Notes: generated by a model from the sequence alone, not told the origin. A stretch of 64,000 bases of DNA from Sphingomonas sp. CFBP 8760 (GCF_014841615.1 NZ_JACYUG010000017.1:1-64000); one strand, 5' to 3'; shown: positions 8,535 through 18,370, counted from the first letter of the stretch. Numbers and translations are program-made.

Positions 8535-9887
8535 ATGGACGAGATGCAGCCGAGCCGCCGCCGGGTGCTGGCATCGGGCATCGCCGGGGCGACCGCCGCG
8601 ATGGTGCGGCCGTCGACGGCGGGGGCGGCGCCGACGGGCGGGCTGCTCGCACCGCGGCCGCCGATGGGCTGGAACAGCTGGAACAGCTTCGCGACCACCA
8701 TCACCGAAGCGCAGGCCCGCGAAACCGCCGCGATCATGCGCGAAAAGCTGCTGCCGTTCGGCTATGATATCTTCACTGTCGATATCCAGTGGTACGAGCC
8801 CGAGGCATCGAGCTACGAATATAACGGCAATCCGGTGCCGGCGATGGACGGTTACGGCCGGCTGATCCCCGCCCCCAACCGCTTTCCGTCGAGTGCCGAC
8901 GGGTCCGGCTTCACCACGCTGGCCGCCGATGTCCACCGGATGGGGATGAAGTTCGGCATCCATCTGATGCGCGGCATCCCCCGGCTGGCGGTGAAGCGGA
9001 ACCTGCCGATCCTCGGCACCCGTTACCGCGCCGCCGATATCGCCGACACGGGCAGCATCTGTTCGTGGAACCCCGACATGTACGGCGTCGACATGACGAA
9101 ACCGGGCGCGCAGGCCTATTATGACAGCGTGTTCCGGCTGTACGCCGGCTGGGGCGTCGACTTCGTCAAGATGGACGATATGAGCCGCCCCTACGACGCC
9201 CACGCGCCCGAGATCGAGGGCGCCCACCATGCCATCGCCAACAGCGGCCGCCCGATGTTGCTCAGTCTGTCGCCCGGCGAGACACCGGTGATCCGGGGGG
9301 AGCATGTCCGCCGCCATGCGCAGATGTGGCGGATCAGCGACGATTTCTGGGACAATTGGGAGATGCTGGAGGCGCAGTTCACCCGGCTGGAGAACTGGAA
9401 CCCGTGGCGCCGGGCGGGGGCGTGGCCGGATGCGGACATGCTGCCGCTGGGCCGGCTGGCGCTGGGCAAGCGCGATACGAAATTCACCCCCGACGAACAG
9501 CGCACGCTGATGACATTGTGGTCGATCGCGCGATCGCCGCTCATCATGGGCGGCGATCTGCGCCATCTCGATGCGCCGACCCTGGCGCTGCTGACCAATC
9601 GCGAGGTTCTTGCCGTCAATCAGGCGAGCACCGACAACCAGCCGCATTTCGTCGACGACGGCGCCCGCCTCTGGTCCGCCCGGCCGGAGGGCAGTCAGGA
9701 TCGCTACCTCGCGCTGTTCAATCCGACGGACAAGCCACGGCCGGTCGGCATCCCGCTGCGCGATCTGGGCAAGGCGGGCACGGTGCGGGTACGCGATCTT
9801 TGGTCGGGGCAGGCGATCGGTGCCGCCACCGACCGCGTCGTCCGCACCATTCCCGCGCACGGCGCCGAACTGCTCCGGCTGAGCTGA
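8535..9887 (+). CDS. Secreted GH27 family alpha-galactosidase
   Basis: The 450-residue enzyme removes terminal alpha-galactosyl (or related) residues from glycans. A twin-arginine-like leader (S-R-R-R-V-L-A-S-G) ends near residue 31. The GH27 opening P-P-M-G-W-N-S-W-N lies at 42-50. The nucleophile is expected at D214 in F-V-K-M-D-D and the acid/base at D270 in W-R-I-S-D-D-F. A C-terminal beta domain follows from about 365. It faces a glycosidase-like gene and a TonB receptor locus, which points to uptake of a galactose-bearing polymer. Some GH27 members act on N-acetylgalactosamine or arabinopyranose instead. Confidence 0.9.
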   Translation: MDEMQPSRRRVLASGIAGATAAMVRPSTAGAAPTGGLLAPRPPMGWNSWNSFATTITEAQARETAAIMREKLLPFGYDIFTVDIQWYEPEASSYEYNGNPVPAMDGYGRLIPAPNRFPSSADGSGFTTLAADVHRMGMKFGIHLMRGIPRLAVKRNLPILGTRYRAADIADTGSICSWNPDMYGVDMTKPGAQAYYDSVFRLYAGWGVDFVKMDDMSRPYDAHAPEIEGAHHAIANSGRPMLLSLSPGETPVIRGEHVRRHAQMWRISDDFWDNWEMLEAQFTRLENWNPWRRAGAWPDADMLPLGRLALGKRDTKFTPDEQRTLMTLWSIARSPLIMGGDLRHLDAPTLALLTNREVLAVNQASTDNQPHFVDDGARLWSARPEGSQDRYLALFNPTDKPRPVGIPLRDLGKAGTVRVRDLWSGQAIGAATDRVVRTIPAHGAELLRLS

Positions 9888-9899
9888 TCCTTCGCCTTG

Positions 9900-9925
9900 C
9901 CTCCCGCCCTTCAGCGGGCGGGAGG
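9900..9925. terminator. Bidirectional hairpin between convergent genes
   Basis: CCTCCCGCCC at 9900-9909 pairs perfectly with GGGCGGGAGG at 9916-9925 across a six-base loop. It sits between the alpha-galactosidase and the convergent gene, and its right arm lies inside the last codons of the latter. No strong T-run follows, so it may act as a transcript end-stabiliser. Confidence 0.6.
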
Positions 9926-11917
9926 ATGCAGGGCGAGGAAGACGGTGCTCCAGAGCTGGGCCGCATTGGATTCGTCGGCATCGCCGCTGGATGCGCCGAA
10001 CGGTGCGACGCGGTATCGGCCGTCCGCATAGGTCCACGACCAGAGTTCCGACGTGCGGACCTCTCCCGCCGCGTCGATCGCCCGCCACAGGCGGCTGCGC
10101 AGGGCCAGCAACGCCGCGCGGGTGGCGGCGGGCAGATCGCCCCGCGCCAGTTGCCGGTCCAGCCCCGCGGCTAGGATCGCCTGCTGCCATGACCAGACCA
10201 CCGTGCCGTGATAGGCGTTGGCGCCGAACCGCGCCCTTGTTTCCGCGGGAGCGTAGGCGGGATTGGCGACCAGCAGGCCGACATCCGTCATCAGCCCCGC
10301 CGGAAACGGTCGCGCGATCGCCGCCACCGAGCGGTCGAGGGCGGCCGGACCGGGGTCGGTGAACAACAGGGCGAAGCCATCGTCGGAATGGATCACCGGC
10401 ACCGCCCGCCCCCGCGCATCGAGCGACAGCGCATTGAACGACAGCGGCGCCTCGCCGAGCGCCGCCAGTGCCGGGGCGTCTGGTACGCCAACCGCCCGGG
10501 CATAATCGGCGACAGCCGTTCGCGCACGCGCGTTGGGCAGCGTCAGCGCGAACAGGCCGGGCGCGCGGTCCCGCCACACCCGCGCCTGCGCCGCCGCGCG
10601 GGCGATCGCCGCCCGCTCCGCCGGGGTCCCGTATCGATCGATCAGCGGTGCGAGATCGGCGATCGCCGCCAGCGCGGCGGGCACCCAGACGGCATTCACG
10701 TCATAGGCGTAGACGCCCCTGCCCAGCCCCTCCTCGCTGTCGCGCCACTGGCCGGTAAGCCGGCCATCCTTGATCGCGACCAGCCGTTCGTAGCCCGGCG
10801 CGGTGGCGAAGGCGGCGGTCCGCTCCACCACCCAGGCGAAGTTGCGCGCCAGCAGGTCACCGCGCCGCGCGCCACCGATGCGACCGCCGAGGAATGCCGA
10901 TGCACGGCCGCGTCCCCGCTCCAGCAGCCACGCCCGGACCACGGCGGGGAACATGAAATCGTCGTCGACCATCGCGTAATCGTAGATCGGCGTGGCGACG
11001 CGGCCACGGCCTTCCTTCGCGTTGCGCAGGACGGCGAACTCGCCGATATCCTCCTCATGGGCGACCTGCCCGTCGGGGGCCAACCGCACGAGCACCGCGC
11101 CCAGCCCGTCCTCGACCGCCGCCGGTTGCAGCACCGGCATCAGCAGCCGCAACGACATCAGCGTATCGCGCCCGAAATAGGTATCGAACCGCCACGATCC
11201 GGCGAGATATTTCTCCCGGTACGACAGGAATTGCAGCGCGTGGCGCGCGCGGGCATCCGTCCCCGCCGCCCCGGTCAGCAGGGCATCCTCGGCCAGCGGC
11301 GTCAGCGGCACCTCTCCCGTGGCGGCCTTGATGGTCAGGCGGATGCGGCCGGACGGCCCGGCGGAAACGCTCCGCTCGGTCATCACCGTGTCGCCCACCG
11401 CGCCGACCGACAGCCGGTAACCGGCCGCACCGTCCAGCCGGTCTCGCGCCCATGTCAGCACGGCATCGCCATACATGGGCATGGTCGACACCTCCGGCGG
11501 CGCGGTTCGCAGCAATTCGTAATCGCGAAGCACGCGGATCGACGACAGTACCCCCTGCCCGAATGTCAGCGTCCGGGCGTCGATGCTCACCGTGGCGGTG
11601 ATGCCGTTCAGGCGCCGCCCCTTCGCATCGGTCGTCCGCCACGGTTCGGGCGGCCGGTCGAGCGTCCACGCCACCGGCTGCGCCGTCTTCGCGAACCACA
11701 GGGCGACGCCGCTGTTCCCCGCCGGAAAGCCGATCAGGATGCGCGGATCGGTACCCGATCGCAGCAACAGGTGCGCCGCCACCGGCCCCTGCCGCACGAA
11801 GGCGTTGATGTTGCGCCCCTCGTCGATGCGGAAGGCGAGCGGTGGCAGGGTCCGCTGCGCGGAACCGGCGGCACCCGCACCGGCCAGCAGGACGAACGCG
11901 GCGGCAAGACGGATCAT
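9911..11917 (-). CDS. Secreted six-hairpin glycosidase-like protein
   Basis: The 668-residue product starts at the ATG at 11917, which has GGGAG upstream and gives a clean signal peptide ending A-G-S-A-Q. The N-terminal part to about 230 looks beta-rich. The rest shows features of (alpha/alpha)6-barrel glycosidases, such as F-D-T-Y-F-G-R-D-T-L-M-S-L-R, H-E-E-D-I-G-E-F and Y-A-Y-D-V-N-A-V-W-V-P-A-A-L. I cannot name the GH family; GH15, GH63 and debranching-type enzymes share this fold. It lies downstream of the TonB receptor in the same direction and probably shares its substrate. Confidence 0.65.
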   Translation of the reverse strand: MIRLAAAFVLLAGAGAAGSAQRTLPPLAFRIDEGRNINAFVRQGPVAAHLLLRSGTDPRILIGFPAGNSGVALWFAKTAQPVAWTLDRPPEPWRTTDAKGRRLNGITATVSIDARTLTFGQGVLSSIRVLRDYELLRTAPPEVSTMPMYGDAVLTWARDRLDGAAGYRLSVGAVGDTVMTERSVSAGPSGRIRLTIKAATGEVPLTPLAEDALLTGAAGTDARARHALQFLSYREKYLAGSWRFDTYFGRDTLMSLRLLMPVLQPAAVEDGLGAVLVRLAPDGQVAHEEDIGEFAVLRNAKEGRGRVATPIYDYAMVDDDFMFPAVVRAWLLERGRGRASAFLGGRIGGARRGDLLARNFAWVVERTAAFATAPGYERLVAIKDGRLTGQWRDSEEGLGRGVYAYDVNAVWVPAALAAIADLAPLIDRYGTPAERAAIARAAAQARVWRDRAPGLFALTLPNARARTAVADYARAVGVPDAPALAALGEAPLSFNALSLDARGRAVPVIHSDDGFALLFTDPGPAALDRSVAAIARPFPAGLMTDVGLLVANPAYAPAETRARFGANAYHGTVVWSWQQAILAAGLDRQLARGDLPAATRAALLALRSRLWRAIDAAGEVRTSELWSWTYADGRYRVAPFGASSGDADESNAAQLWSTVFLALHPPAR

Positions 11918-11972
11918 GCAGGCTCCCATGATGACAGGAAGGCGGGGCGTGACCGGCACGCCCCGCCCCGGA

Positions 11973-14867
11973 TCAGAAATCGAACCGCAGCGATGCGACC
12001 GCATTGGTGCCGTTGATCGGCCGGGCGAAGTAGAAGTTCGATCCCGTATTCTCGACGAAGCCGCCGCGCGGATTGCCCTCGGTCAGGCCGATCGCGTTGC
12101 CGATATTCTCGACACTGGCGTTGAACGTCACGCCCGGCGCGACCCGCAACAGCACCCCGGCGGAAAAGACGCTGTAGCCGGGCAGTTCCAGCGAGTTGGA
12201 GATATCCGCATAGATCTTTCCGATCCGCTTCCAGTTGCCGTAGATTTCGCCCAGATCGCCCGGCAGCACGATCGCCGGGGTGACGTTGACGTTGACCGAG
12301 GGGGTGCGTTCCGGCCGGTTCCCGTCGAAGGTGTTGACGAGCGCGACGTCGCTGGCGCTCGGCGTCTGCGACACGCCGTTCAGCGCGGCGCCGACGCGGT
12401 TCACGTTGATGTTCGAATCCTGGATCACGCCCGACGCCTGCACGCGGAACCATGATACCGGCCTGACCGTCACGTCGAACTCGCCGCCATAGACGTCGAT
12501 GTTCGAGAACGCCTGCACCTCCACGCCGGTGGCATTCTGGCGGGAGAAGATGAAATCCTTGAACTTGGTGTAGAAGCCGGTCAGCGACGCCTGCAGGAAT
12601 CCCGACGAATAACGGACGCCGCCCTCGGCGAATTCCAGGTCGGTCGGTGCGTTCTGCTCCTGCGCCTGGAAGCCGGTGGCATAGCGGCCATAGACCGCAA
12701 GGCGCGGCGTGATGAGGTAGTTGGCGCCGATCGTATAGGCCAGCTTGTTGAACTCGCGCCGCTGCGACGTGTAGGTGCCGGCGAAGCTGTTGCCGCCGAA
12801 CTGCGCGATATAGTTGTTGGCGATGATGGTGTCGTTGTCCTGCACGATCGTGCCGTTGACGAAGGTGCCCGCCCCCGCGACCGGGGTCCGACCCACGGTG
12901 TCGCCGCCCCGCCGGTTGAACACGAAATGCTCGAACCGGACGCCGCCGTCGATGCGCAGCGCATCCCACAGCGTCAGCTGATCGGTGGCATAGCCGGAGA
13001 TCGAGGTGAACTTCGCCCGGCTCGGCCCCTCGCCGAAGGTGCCGTAGTTGAGAAAGCCGTTCTCGGTCAGCGATCCGACCACCCCGCCCGCGGCGTTGAG
13101 CGCGACCACGTCGACACGCCGCGCCCGGTCCTGCACGTCGGTCAGGAAGGTCGAGGCACCGATCGCGTCGTTGTACCGGCTCGACCGCGTGAACAGGCCG
13201 CCGACCGTCAGCGAGTTGCCGGCCGTCTGCCAGGTGATGCCGGTATCGCTGTTGAACTCCTTCACCCGCGCCTTGTTGTCGCCGATCACGCTCTCCGCGA
13301 TCAGGCCGTTGCCGTTCAGCGCGTTGAGCGCGGCGGTGCCCGCGACGATCTGGCCGGTATCGACGTAGCGCAGCCCGAGCGAGCCGGCGCCGCGCGGCGC
13401 GAAGGTCTGCAGCGCCAGCACGCTGGTCGCATTGGGGTTGGCGCCGACCGTGTTGAGCCGTTCCGACGCCAGTTGCAGCGCCGAATTGTCATAGGAGAAG
13501 ATCGAATTGAAGTTCGTCTTGAACCGCGTGTACCGGCCCCGCGCGAAGAAATTCACCTCCTCGCCGAAATCCTGCGTCAGGTCGTAGCCATAGGCCTGCG
13601 CGCGGGTGTGCACGCCGTCCTCCAGATCGATGTCCTCGAACGAGCGCCCGGTGGTGGGCGAGGTACGGGTGCGGATCAGCGAGAAATCGCGGCTCTGCAA
13701 CAGGCCGTGCGTCGCCGACAGGCCGGGGATCGACTGCGGATCGCCGACACCGGTCACCGGGATCGGCACGTAGAAGGTGTTGTGGTCGTCCACCACCTTG
13801 GCCGACAGCGTCAGCTTGCCGGTGTTCCATCGCTGCGCCACCGCGCCGCGGAAGATGAAGCCGTGATTGGCGTCATAGCCCGGATCGCGGATGCCCTCGT
13901 CCCGGCGGTAGAAACCGCCCAGCGAGATCGCGGTGTTCTCGCCGATCGGCCGCGTCATGAACGCATCGACCCGCGCGGTGGCGAAGGACGAGGTGGTCAG
14001 CTGGAACGTGCCGCCCGCCTTGTCGAAATCGGGCTTGCGGGTGATGAAGTTGATCGTCGCGCCCGCGCCGTTGACGGTCAGGATGCCCGACGAGCCGGAG
14101 CGCACCGCCTCCAGCCGGTCGATCGACACCTCTTGCTTCAGCAGCGTGTCCGACAGCGCGTTGATGTAGAAGATCGGCAGGCCGTCTTCCTGCAACTGCA
14201 CGAACTGCTGCCCGCCCCCGGCGAGACCCCGGACCGAGAAGTTGTTCGACACCTCGCCGCCCGAACCCTCGACATAGATGCCCGGGATCAGTTCCAGCGC
14301 CTGCGCGGTCGATCGCGGCGCCTTGCGATCGAGATCCTCGCGGGTGGCGACGGTGATCGCGGACGAGGAGGTCAGCACCGTCGCGCCGCGGGCGCGGGTG
14401 CCAGTGACGATGATCTCGTCCAGTTCGTTGTTGGCCTGTTCGGTCGGCGCCTCGCCCGGCTGGTTGACGTTGTCCGTCTGCGGGGCGGCGGGGTTCGCGG
14501 CAGGATCGGCCGCCTGCCCCTGCTGCGGCCTGACCGCGAGCGACAGGGGGCGGACCGGCATGGAGCCGGCGGCGAGCACGGCGGTGCGCCCGTCGAACGA
14601 CACGACCCGCAGCCCCGCCATCGCGGTCAGCCGGCGCAGGCCATCGGCGATCCGCATCGTGCCCCGCAGGTCCGCCGTCCGCCGGCCCCGGGTCGCCGCC
14701 TCCGGCGCGATGATCTGGATGCCGGCCTGGCGCGCGAACGCGACGATGCCGGTGGCGGCCGGCTGCGCCGCCACGTCGAAGCTGCGAGACTGGGCATAGG
14801 CGGCGGCGGGACTGGCGGTGACCATCGCGACGATGGAGGCCGTGACGAGCGAGGCTTGAAGGCGCAT
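11973..14867 (-). CDS. TonB-dependent receptor with N-terminal signalling (STN) domain
   Basis: The 964-residue outer-membrane receptor has a signal peptide (1-26), a secretin/TonB short N-terminal domain at about 27-110, a linker, a plug starting near the TonB box region D-E-I-I-V-T-G-T, and a barrel ending in the canonical aromatic L-R-F-D-F. STN domains report ligand binding to a FecR-type anti-sigma factor, and exactly such a pair lies upstream on the same strand. The neighbouring glycosidases suggest the ligand is an oligosaccharide rather than a siderophore, although iron chelates cannot be excluded. Confidence 0.92.
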   Translation of the reverse strand: MRLQASLVTASIVAMVTASPAAAYAQSRSFDVAAQPAATGIVAFARQAGIQIIAPEAATRGRRTADLRGTMRIADGLRRLTAMAGLRVVSFDGRTAVLAAGSMPVRPLSLAVRPQQGQAADPAANPAAPQTDNVNQPGEAPTEQANNELDEIIVTGTRARGATVLTSSSAITVATREDLDRKAPRSTAQALELIPGIYVEGSGGEVSNNFSVRGLAGGGQQFVQLQEDGLPIFYINALSDTLLKQEVSIDRLEAVRSGSSGILTVNGAGATINFITRKPDFDKAGGTFQLTTSSFATARVDAFMTRPIGENTAISLGGFYRRDEGIRDPGYDANHGFIFRGAVAQRWNTGKLTLSAKVVDDHNTFYVPIPVTGVGDPQSIPGLSATHGLLQSRDFSLIRTRTSPTTGRSFEDIDLEDGVHTRAQAYGYDLTQDFGEEVNFFARGRYTRFKTNFNSIFSYDNSALQLASERLNTVGANPNATSVLALQTFAPRGAGSLGLRYVDTGQIVAGTAALNALNGNGLIAESVIGDNKARVKEFNSDTGITWQTAGNSLTVGGLFTRSSRYNDAIGASTFLTDVQDRARRVDVVALNAAGGVVGSLTENGFLNYGTFGEGPSRAKFTSISGYATDQLTLWDALRIDGGVRFEHFVFNRRGGDTVGRTPVAGAGTFVNGTIVQDNDTIIANNYIAQFGGNSFAGTYTSQRREFNKLAYTIGANYLITPRLAVYGRYATGFQAQEQNAPTDLEFAEGGVRYSSGFLQASLTGFYTKFKDFIFSRQNATGVEVQAFSNIDVYGGEFDVTVRPVSWFRVQASGVIQDSNINVNRVGAALNGVSQTPSASDVALVNTFDGNRPERTPSVNVNVTPAIVLPGDLGEIYGNWKRIGKIYADISNSLELPGYSVFSAGVLLRVAPGVTFNASVENIGNAIGLTEGNPRGGFVENTGSNFYFARPINGTNAVASLRFDF

Positions 14868-14890
14868 GATTTCGTTCTCCCCAATGATCG

Positions 14891-14909
14891 GGCACGTCTT
14901 CGGCGTGCC
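14891..14909 (-). terminator. Hairpin between fecR and the receptor gene
   Basis: On the minus strand GGCACG and CGTGCC pair across a seven-base loop in the 94-bp gap between the FecR-like gene and the TonB receptor. It could partly separate the regulatory pair from the receptor transcript. No T-run follows. Confidence 0.35.
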
Positions 14910-14961
14910 TTGCGATCAGGAGATACGCGGCGATGGTTTTTCCGTCGCGATCCGGCCCGAT

Positions 14962-15891
14962 TTATTCGACGATGCGGATCGCATCCCCGTCGCGCTCGAT
15001 CCGGGCGCCCGTCATCGTCGCGGCGGAGCGGGCGAAGCCCTCCACGTCGTCGGTGCGGAACCAGCCGACGATACGCCGTTCGGCCAGCGGTGCCTCCACC
15101 GCCAGCTGGCGCGTGTTGTAGCGGTTGAACTCGGCGGCGGCGTCGCCCAGCGTCATCCCCTCCAGCACGATCTCGCCCCGCCGCCAGGCCAGCGCATCGG
15201 CCACGCCACCGTCGGTCACCGCCGCGCGGCCGACGCCCGCCTGTTCCGGCACGGACGCCCGTCGCCCGGCATCGACGAACAGGAACCGGGCGGGATCGGC
15301 GGTCGACCACACCCGGACGCGGCCCGCCGTCACCAGCACCTCCGCCAGCCCGGCGCGACGACGGACGGCAAAGGCGGTGCCCACCGCCTCGACCCGTATC
15401 GCCCCGGCCACGACCACGAACGGCCGCCGACGGTTGTGGGCGACATCGAACCACGCCTCGCCCCGGTCGAGCATCACCTGACGGTGCGCCGGGGTGTAGG
15501 CGATGCGCGACCGGGTGTCGGTGTTGAGCAGCATCGTCGACCCGTCGGCCAGTCGTGCCCGGCGCTGTTCGCCATGCGCGGTCGCCACCGCCTGATCGCG
15601 CTCGCCGTCCAGCCACCACGCGGTGCCTGCCGTGGCAATCGCGGCCAGCCCGGCGGCGGCCAGCCATCGTCGCCGCGCCGGGCTGGCCGGCGCATCGTCC
15701 GCGATCACCGCCGGCACCGCCACCACGTCGAGCGCGGCCCATGCCGCCTGTGCCCGGATCAGCGCACCGTGTCGCCGCGGGTCCTCCGCCAGCCACGCGT
15801 CGAGCGCCGCCTGCATGGCGTCATCGCGCGGCGCCCCTTCCAGCCGCACCGCCCACATCGCGGCGGCATCCATGGTTGTATCCGTCGCCAT
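14962..15891 (-). CDS. FecR-like anti-sigma factor
   Basis: The 309-residue protein has an N-terminal cytoplasmic DUF4880-like segment with W-A-V-R-L-E-G and D-x-A-M-Q-A-A-L-D-A-W-L, one membrane helix near residues 75-92, and a periplasmic FecR domain (about 105-220) with L-A-D-G-S-T-M-L-L-N-T-D-T and G-E-A-W-F-D-V. It relays the receptor signal to the sigma factor encoded immediately upstream. The gap to the sigma gene is one base, so both are made from one message. Confidence 0.92.
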   Translation of the reverse strand: MATDTTMDAAAMWAVRLEGAPRDDAMQAALDAWLAEDPRRHGALIRAQAAWAALDVVAVPAVIADDAPASPARRRWLAAAGLAAIATAGTAWWLDGERDQAVATAHGEQRRARLADGSTMLLNTDTRSRIAYTPAHRQVMLDRGEAWFDVAHNRRRPFVVVAGAIRVEAVGTAFAVRRRAGLAEVLVTAGRVRVWSTADPARFLFVDAGRRASVPEQAGVGRAAVTDGGVADALAWRRGEIVLEGMTLGDAAAEFNRYNTRQLAVEAPLAERRIVGWFRTDDVEGFARSAATMTGARIERDGDAIRIVE

Positions 15892-15892
15892 G

Positions 15893-16507
15893 TCAGCGGG
15901 GGGTGCCAGGACGGCGGGCAGGATCGACCCTGCCGTTGCCGGTGCCGGCGGGTCGGGTCCGGGCGGGACGAAGCGGCAATTCGTCGCGCTCGCCGTCGCT
16001 GAGACCGGCCAGCAACGCCCGCAGCCCGCGCGACAGATCGTTCTCCACCACCGCCTCGCTCACCCCCAGCCGCTCGGCGATCTGCCGCTGCGACAGGCCG
16101 TCCAGCTTGCGCAGCCGGATCGCGGTGCGGGCCCGTTCCGGCAACCCGGCGAGCAGCACGTCGACATGGGCGAGCAGCCAGCGACCGCCCACGATCCGGT
16201 CGGGCGACAGTTCGTCCGCCGCCAGCACCCCCTCCAGATCGGCGGCGGACCCCGCCGCCTCGATCCGCACGACGCGGGCGCGCCGCAATTCGGCCAGCAC
16301 GACGTTGCGCGCGGTCTGGAACACGTACCGGCGCGGGTCGTCGATCCGGTCGAAATCGGTCATGCCCGCGATCCGGCAATAGGTTTCCTGCACCACGTCA
16401 TCGACATCGCATCCCGGAAAGGCACGACGAAGCCACCGTCGCAGACCGGGTTCGGCCGGCAACACATGCCGCGCCACCCACGCCACCAGGCTGGTCATCG
16501 TCGCCAT
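15893..16507 (-). CDS. FecI-like ECF sigma factor
   Basis: The 204-residue protein has a sigma-70 region 2 at about 20-85 (D-V-D-D-V-V-Q-E-T-Y-x-R-I and a Y-V-F-Q-T-A-R-N element) and region 4 at about 125-175 with the helix-turn-helix L-S-Q-R-Q-I-A-E-R-L-G-V-S. It would direct transcription of the receptor and glycosidase genes when the anti-sigma is triggered. A good AGGGGA ribosome site precedes the ATG at 16507. The C-terminal 30 residues are Arg/Pro-rich and unlike the domain. Confidence 0.92.
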   Translation of the reverse strand: MATMTSLVAWVARHVLPAEPGLRRWLRRAFPGCDVDDVVQETYCRIAGMTDFDRIDDPRRYVFQTARNVVLAELRRARVVRIEAAGSAADLEGVLAADELSPDRIVGGRWLLAHVDVLLAGLPERARTAIRLRKLDGLSQRQIAERLGVSEAVVENDLSRGLRALLAGLSDGERDELPLRPARTRPAGTGNGRVDPARRPGTPR

Positions 16508-16563
16508 CGCATCCCCTGTCTCCCATGCCTTGATGCATGGCGCCAGCGGTTCCGTCCGGCGTC

Positions 16564-18258
16564 CTATCCGTCGGCCATCGCGTCCATCGCCACCGGCCGT
16601 GTCGCAGCGGGCAGGCGCAGCGTCAGCCGGTCCTGGTCGATCGTCAGTTCGCCGCCCAGTTCCGCGGCCAGATTGCGCGCCAGCCGCAGCGTGAAGCCGA
16701 TGCCCAGCAATGGCGCGCCCTCGCCGCCGTCATCTGCCAGCGCGTCGGCTACGCCGTCCAGCGTGAACAGCGGTTCGCCCGGCATGGTGGCGATCGCGCG
16801 CGGCCGGGTGCTGGTCACCACCACGTGCCGACCGGCGGTGTGGACCGCCACGTCGATCCGCTCCCCCGCCTCGGCCGCCGCGATCAGGGCGGCGAGCAAC
16901 CGGTTGACCAGCCGGTCCGCCGCGCGGTCGTCCACCACCGCCACCGCGTCGCCCGATGCGGCCAGTTCCACGCCCCGCGCCCGTGCCAGCGGCGTCAGGT
17001 CGGTCACCGCCCGGCCGATCAGCGCGCCCAGCGGCACCTCCGCCGGGCGCAGGTCGAGCGCCCCGCCCTCGATCCGTGCCGCCACGTCGAGATCGTCGAT
17101 CGCCGCGAGCAGGCTGGCGGCCTGCACCCGGATCACATGCGCCCGCTCGCGATACGGATCGGAGACGGGGCCCAGCAACTGGGTTTCGATCAGTTCGGCA
17201 AAGCCCATCACCGCATTGGCGGGGGTACGCAGTTCGTGGACCAACTGGCGCAGGCCATCCGACATCGCCGCCCGTGTGCCGGTGGCGGGCGCCGGTTCGC
17301 GGGCGGCAGGTCGCTGGCCGGTGCCGGCATAGCCGATGAAGCGCCCCGTCGCCGGATCGAAGCGCGGCACGGCGCCGATCCGCCACGATCCCGCCGCATT
17401 GGACAGCCCCTCCACCTCCAGCCGGATATCGGCGAAGCGGGCGCGACGGCGAAGCGCCGCCGCCGCTCCGGCATCGATCCGCACCAGCCCCTGCGGCCCC
17501 GGCATCGCCAGCGACGCACCCACCAGCGCAGCACGGCCGACCCCGTCGACCCACCGGATCGTGCCCGCGGGATCGGTCACGAACCGGAACCCGCCGGTGG
17601 TGGCGGGCGGCGGATCGCGGAACCGCTCGCTCCAGCCGTGGCGATAGGCGTCGATCCGGGCGATCAGGTCGGCGATCGGAAACGTGATGCCGACTGGGCC
17701 GGCGAATCGGGGGGCATCCCCGAATGGTGCCGCCGTGGCCGGTTGGGGTGGGGGGCAGGCCGCACCGTCATCGGCATCGGCATCGACCGCCACCGGCGGA
17801 TCGGTTGCCGTGATCGGCGCGGCGATCGCCCGGTCAACGCTGCCCAGGCTATCGAGACCCCGCCGCACCACCGCCGGCAGGTCGTTGCGCCGCCGCAATA
17901 TCCCACGGCTTGCCGGCCCCAGTCGCGGCAACAGCCCCAGCCAGCCGGTCGCCGCCAGTCGCACCCCGCCCAGGACGGGTTCCGCCACCGCAGGCTCGTC
18001 CTCGCCGAATAACCCGACCAGCGGGGCGGACGGCCATGCCCCCGCCAGCCCGCGCCCGGACGACATCCGCACCGCCATCGGCACCTGCCCGCGCAGATCG
18101 CGCAGCCGCCCGATCAGCGCCGCCTCGTCGGCAAAGCGTTCACGCCCCATCAGGTCGACGAGCTGCCGCCACGTCGCCTGCGCGCCCAGCCCGGGCGTCT
18201 GCCCGGCTGCCAGCACCGTATCGAGGCGGTCGTCGAAGCGCACGCGAATAGCTCCCAT
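16564..18258 (-). CDS. Soluble PAS sensor histidine kinase
   Basis: The 564-residue protein has a long poorly conserved N-terminal half, a PAS-like segment near 215-320 (F-R-F-V-T-D-P-A-G-T-I-R-W-V-D-G), and a HisKA domain with L-V-H-E-L-R-T-P-A-N-A-V-M-G-F-A-E-L near residue 350. The ATPase domain is shortened and its G boxes are hard to see. No membrane helix is evident, so it is likely cytoplasmic. No response regulator is adjacent. Sphingomonads carry several such orphan kinases, some of which bias existing phosphorelays. Confidence 0.8.
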   Translation of the reverse strand: MGAIRVRFDDRLDTVLAAGQTPGLGAQATWRQLVDLMGRERFADEAALIGRLRDLRGQVPMAVRMSSGRGLAGAWPSAPLVGLFGEDEPAVAEPVLGGVRLAATGWLGLLPRLGPASRGILRRRNDLPAVVRRGLDSLGSVDRAIAAPITATDPPVAVDADADDGAACPPPQPATAAPFGDAPRFAGPVGITFPIADLIARIDAYRHGWSERFRDPPPATTGGFRFVTDPAGTIRWVDGVGRAALVGASLAMPGPQGLVRIDAGAAAALRRRARFADIRLEVEGLSNAAGSWRIGAVPRFDPATGRFIGYAGTGQRPAAREPAPATGTRAAMSDGLRQLVHELRTPANAVMGFAELIETQLLGPVSDPYRERAHVIRVQAASLLAAIDDLDVAARIEGGALDLRPAEVPLGALIGRAVTDLTPLARARGVELAASGDAVAVVDDRAADRLVNRLLAALIAAAEAGERIDVAVHTAGRHVVVTSTRPRAIATMPGEPLFTLDGVADALADDGGEGAPLLGIGFTLRLARNLAAELGGELTIDQDRLTLRLPAATRPVAMDAMADG

Positions 18259-18350
18259 CGGCCCCGCATGGGATACGGGGTCGCAACGATGCCTTAATGG
18301 ACCCGGAACGGGCTCGATACCGGCTTTCTGCGATCGTCACTCTATGGGAC

Positions 18351-18370
18351 AATTGCCTTATCCGGCAATT
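18351..18370. promoter_or_regulatory. Palindromic operator between kinase and Lrp genes
   Basis: AATTGCC at 18351-18357 and GGCAATT at 18364-18370 form a perfect seven-base inverted repeat around a six-base AT-rich spacer. It lies 57 bases before the Lrp-type start codon and 93 bases from the divergent kinase start. Lrp/AsnC regulators commonly bind such sites and repress their own gene, so autoregulation is the simplest reading. Confidence 0.5.

Noticed and set aside
12927..15128. 733-codon frame antisense to the TonB receptor
   Set aside because: Same shadow composition, and the receptor, hairpin and FecR gene account for the region.
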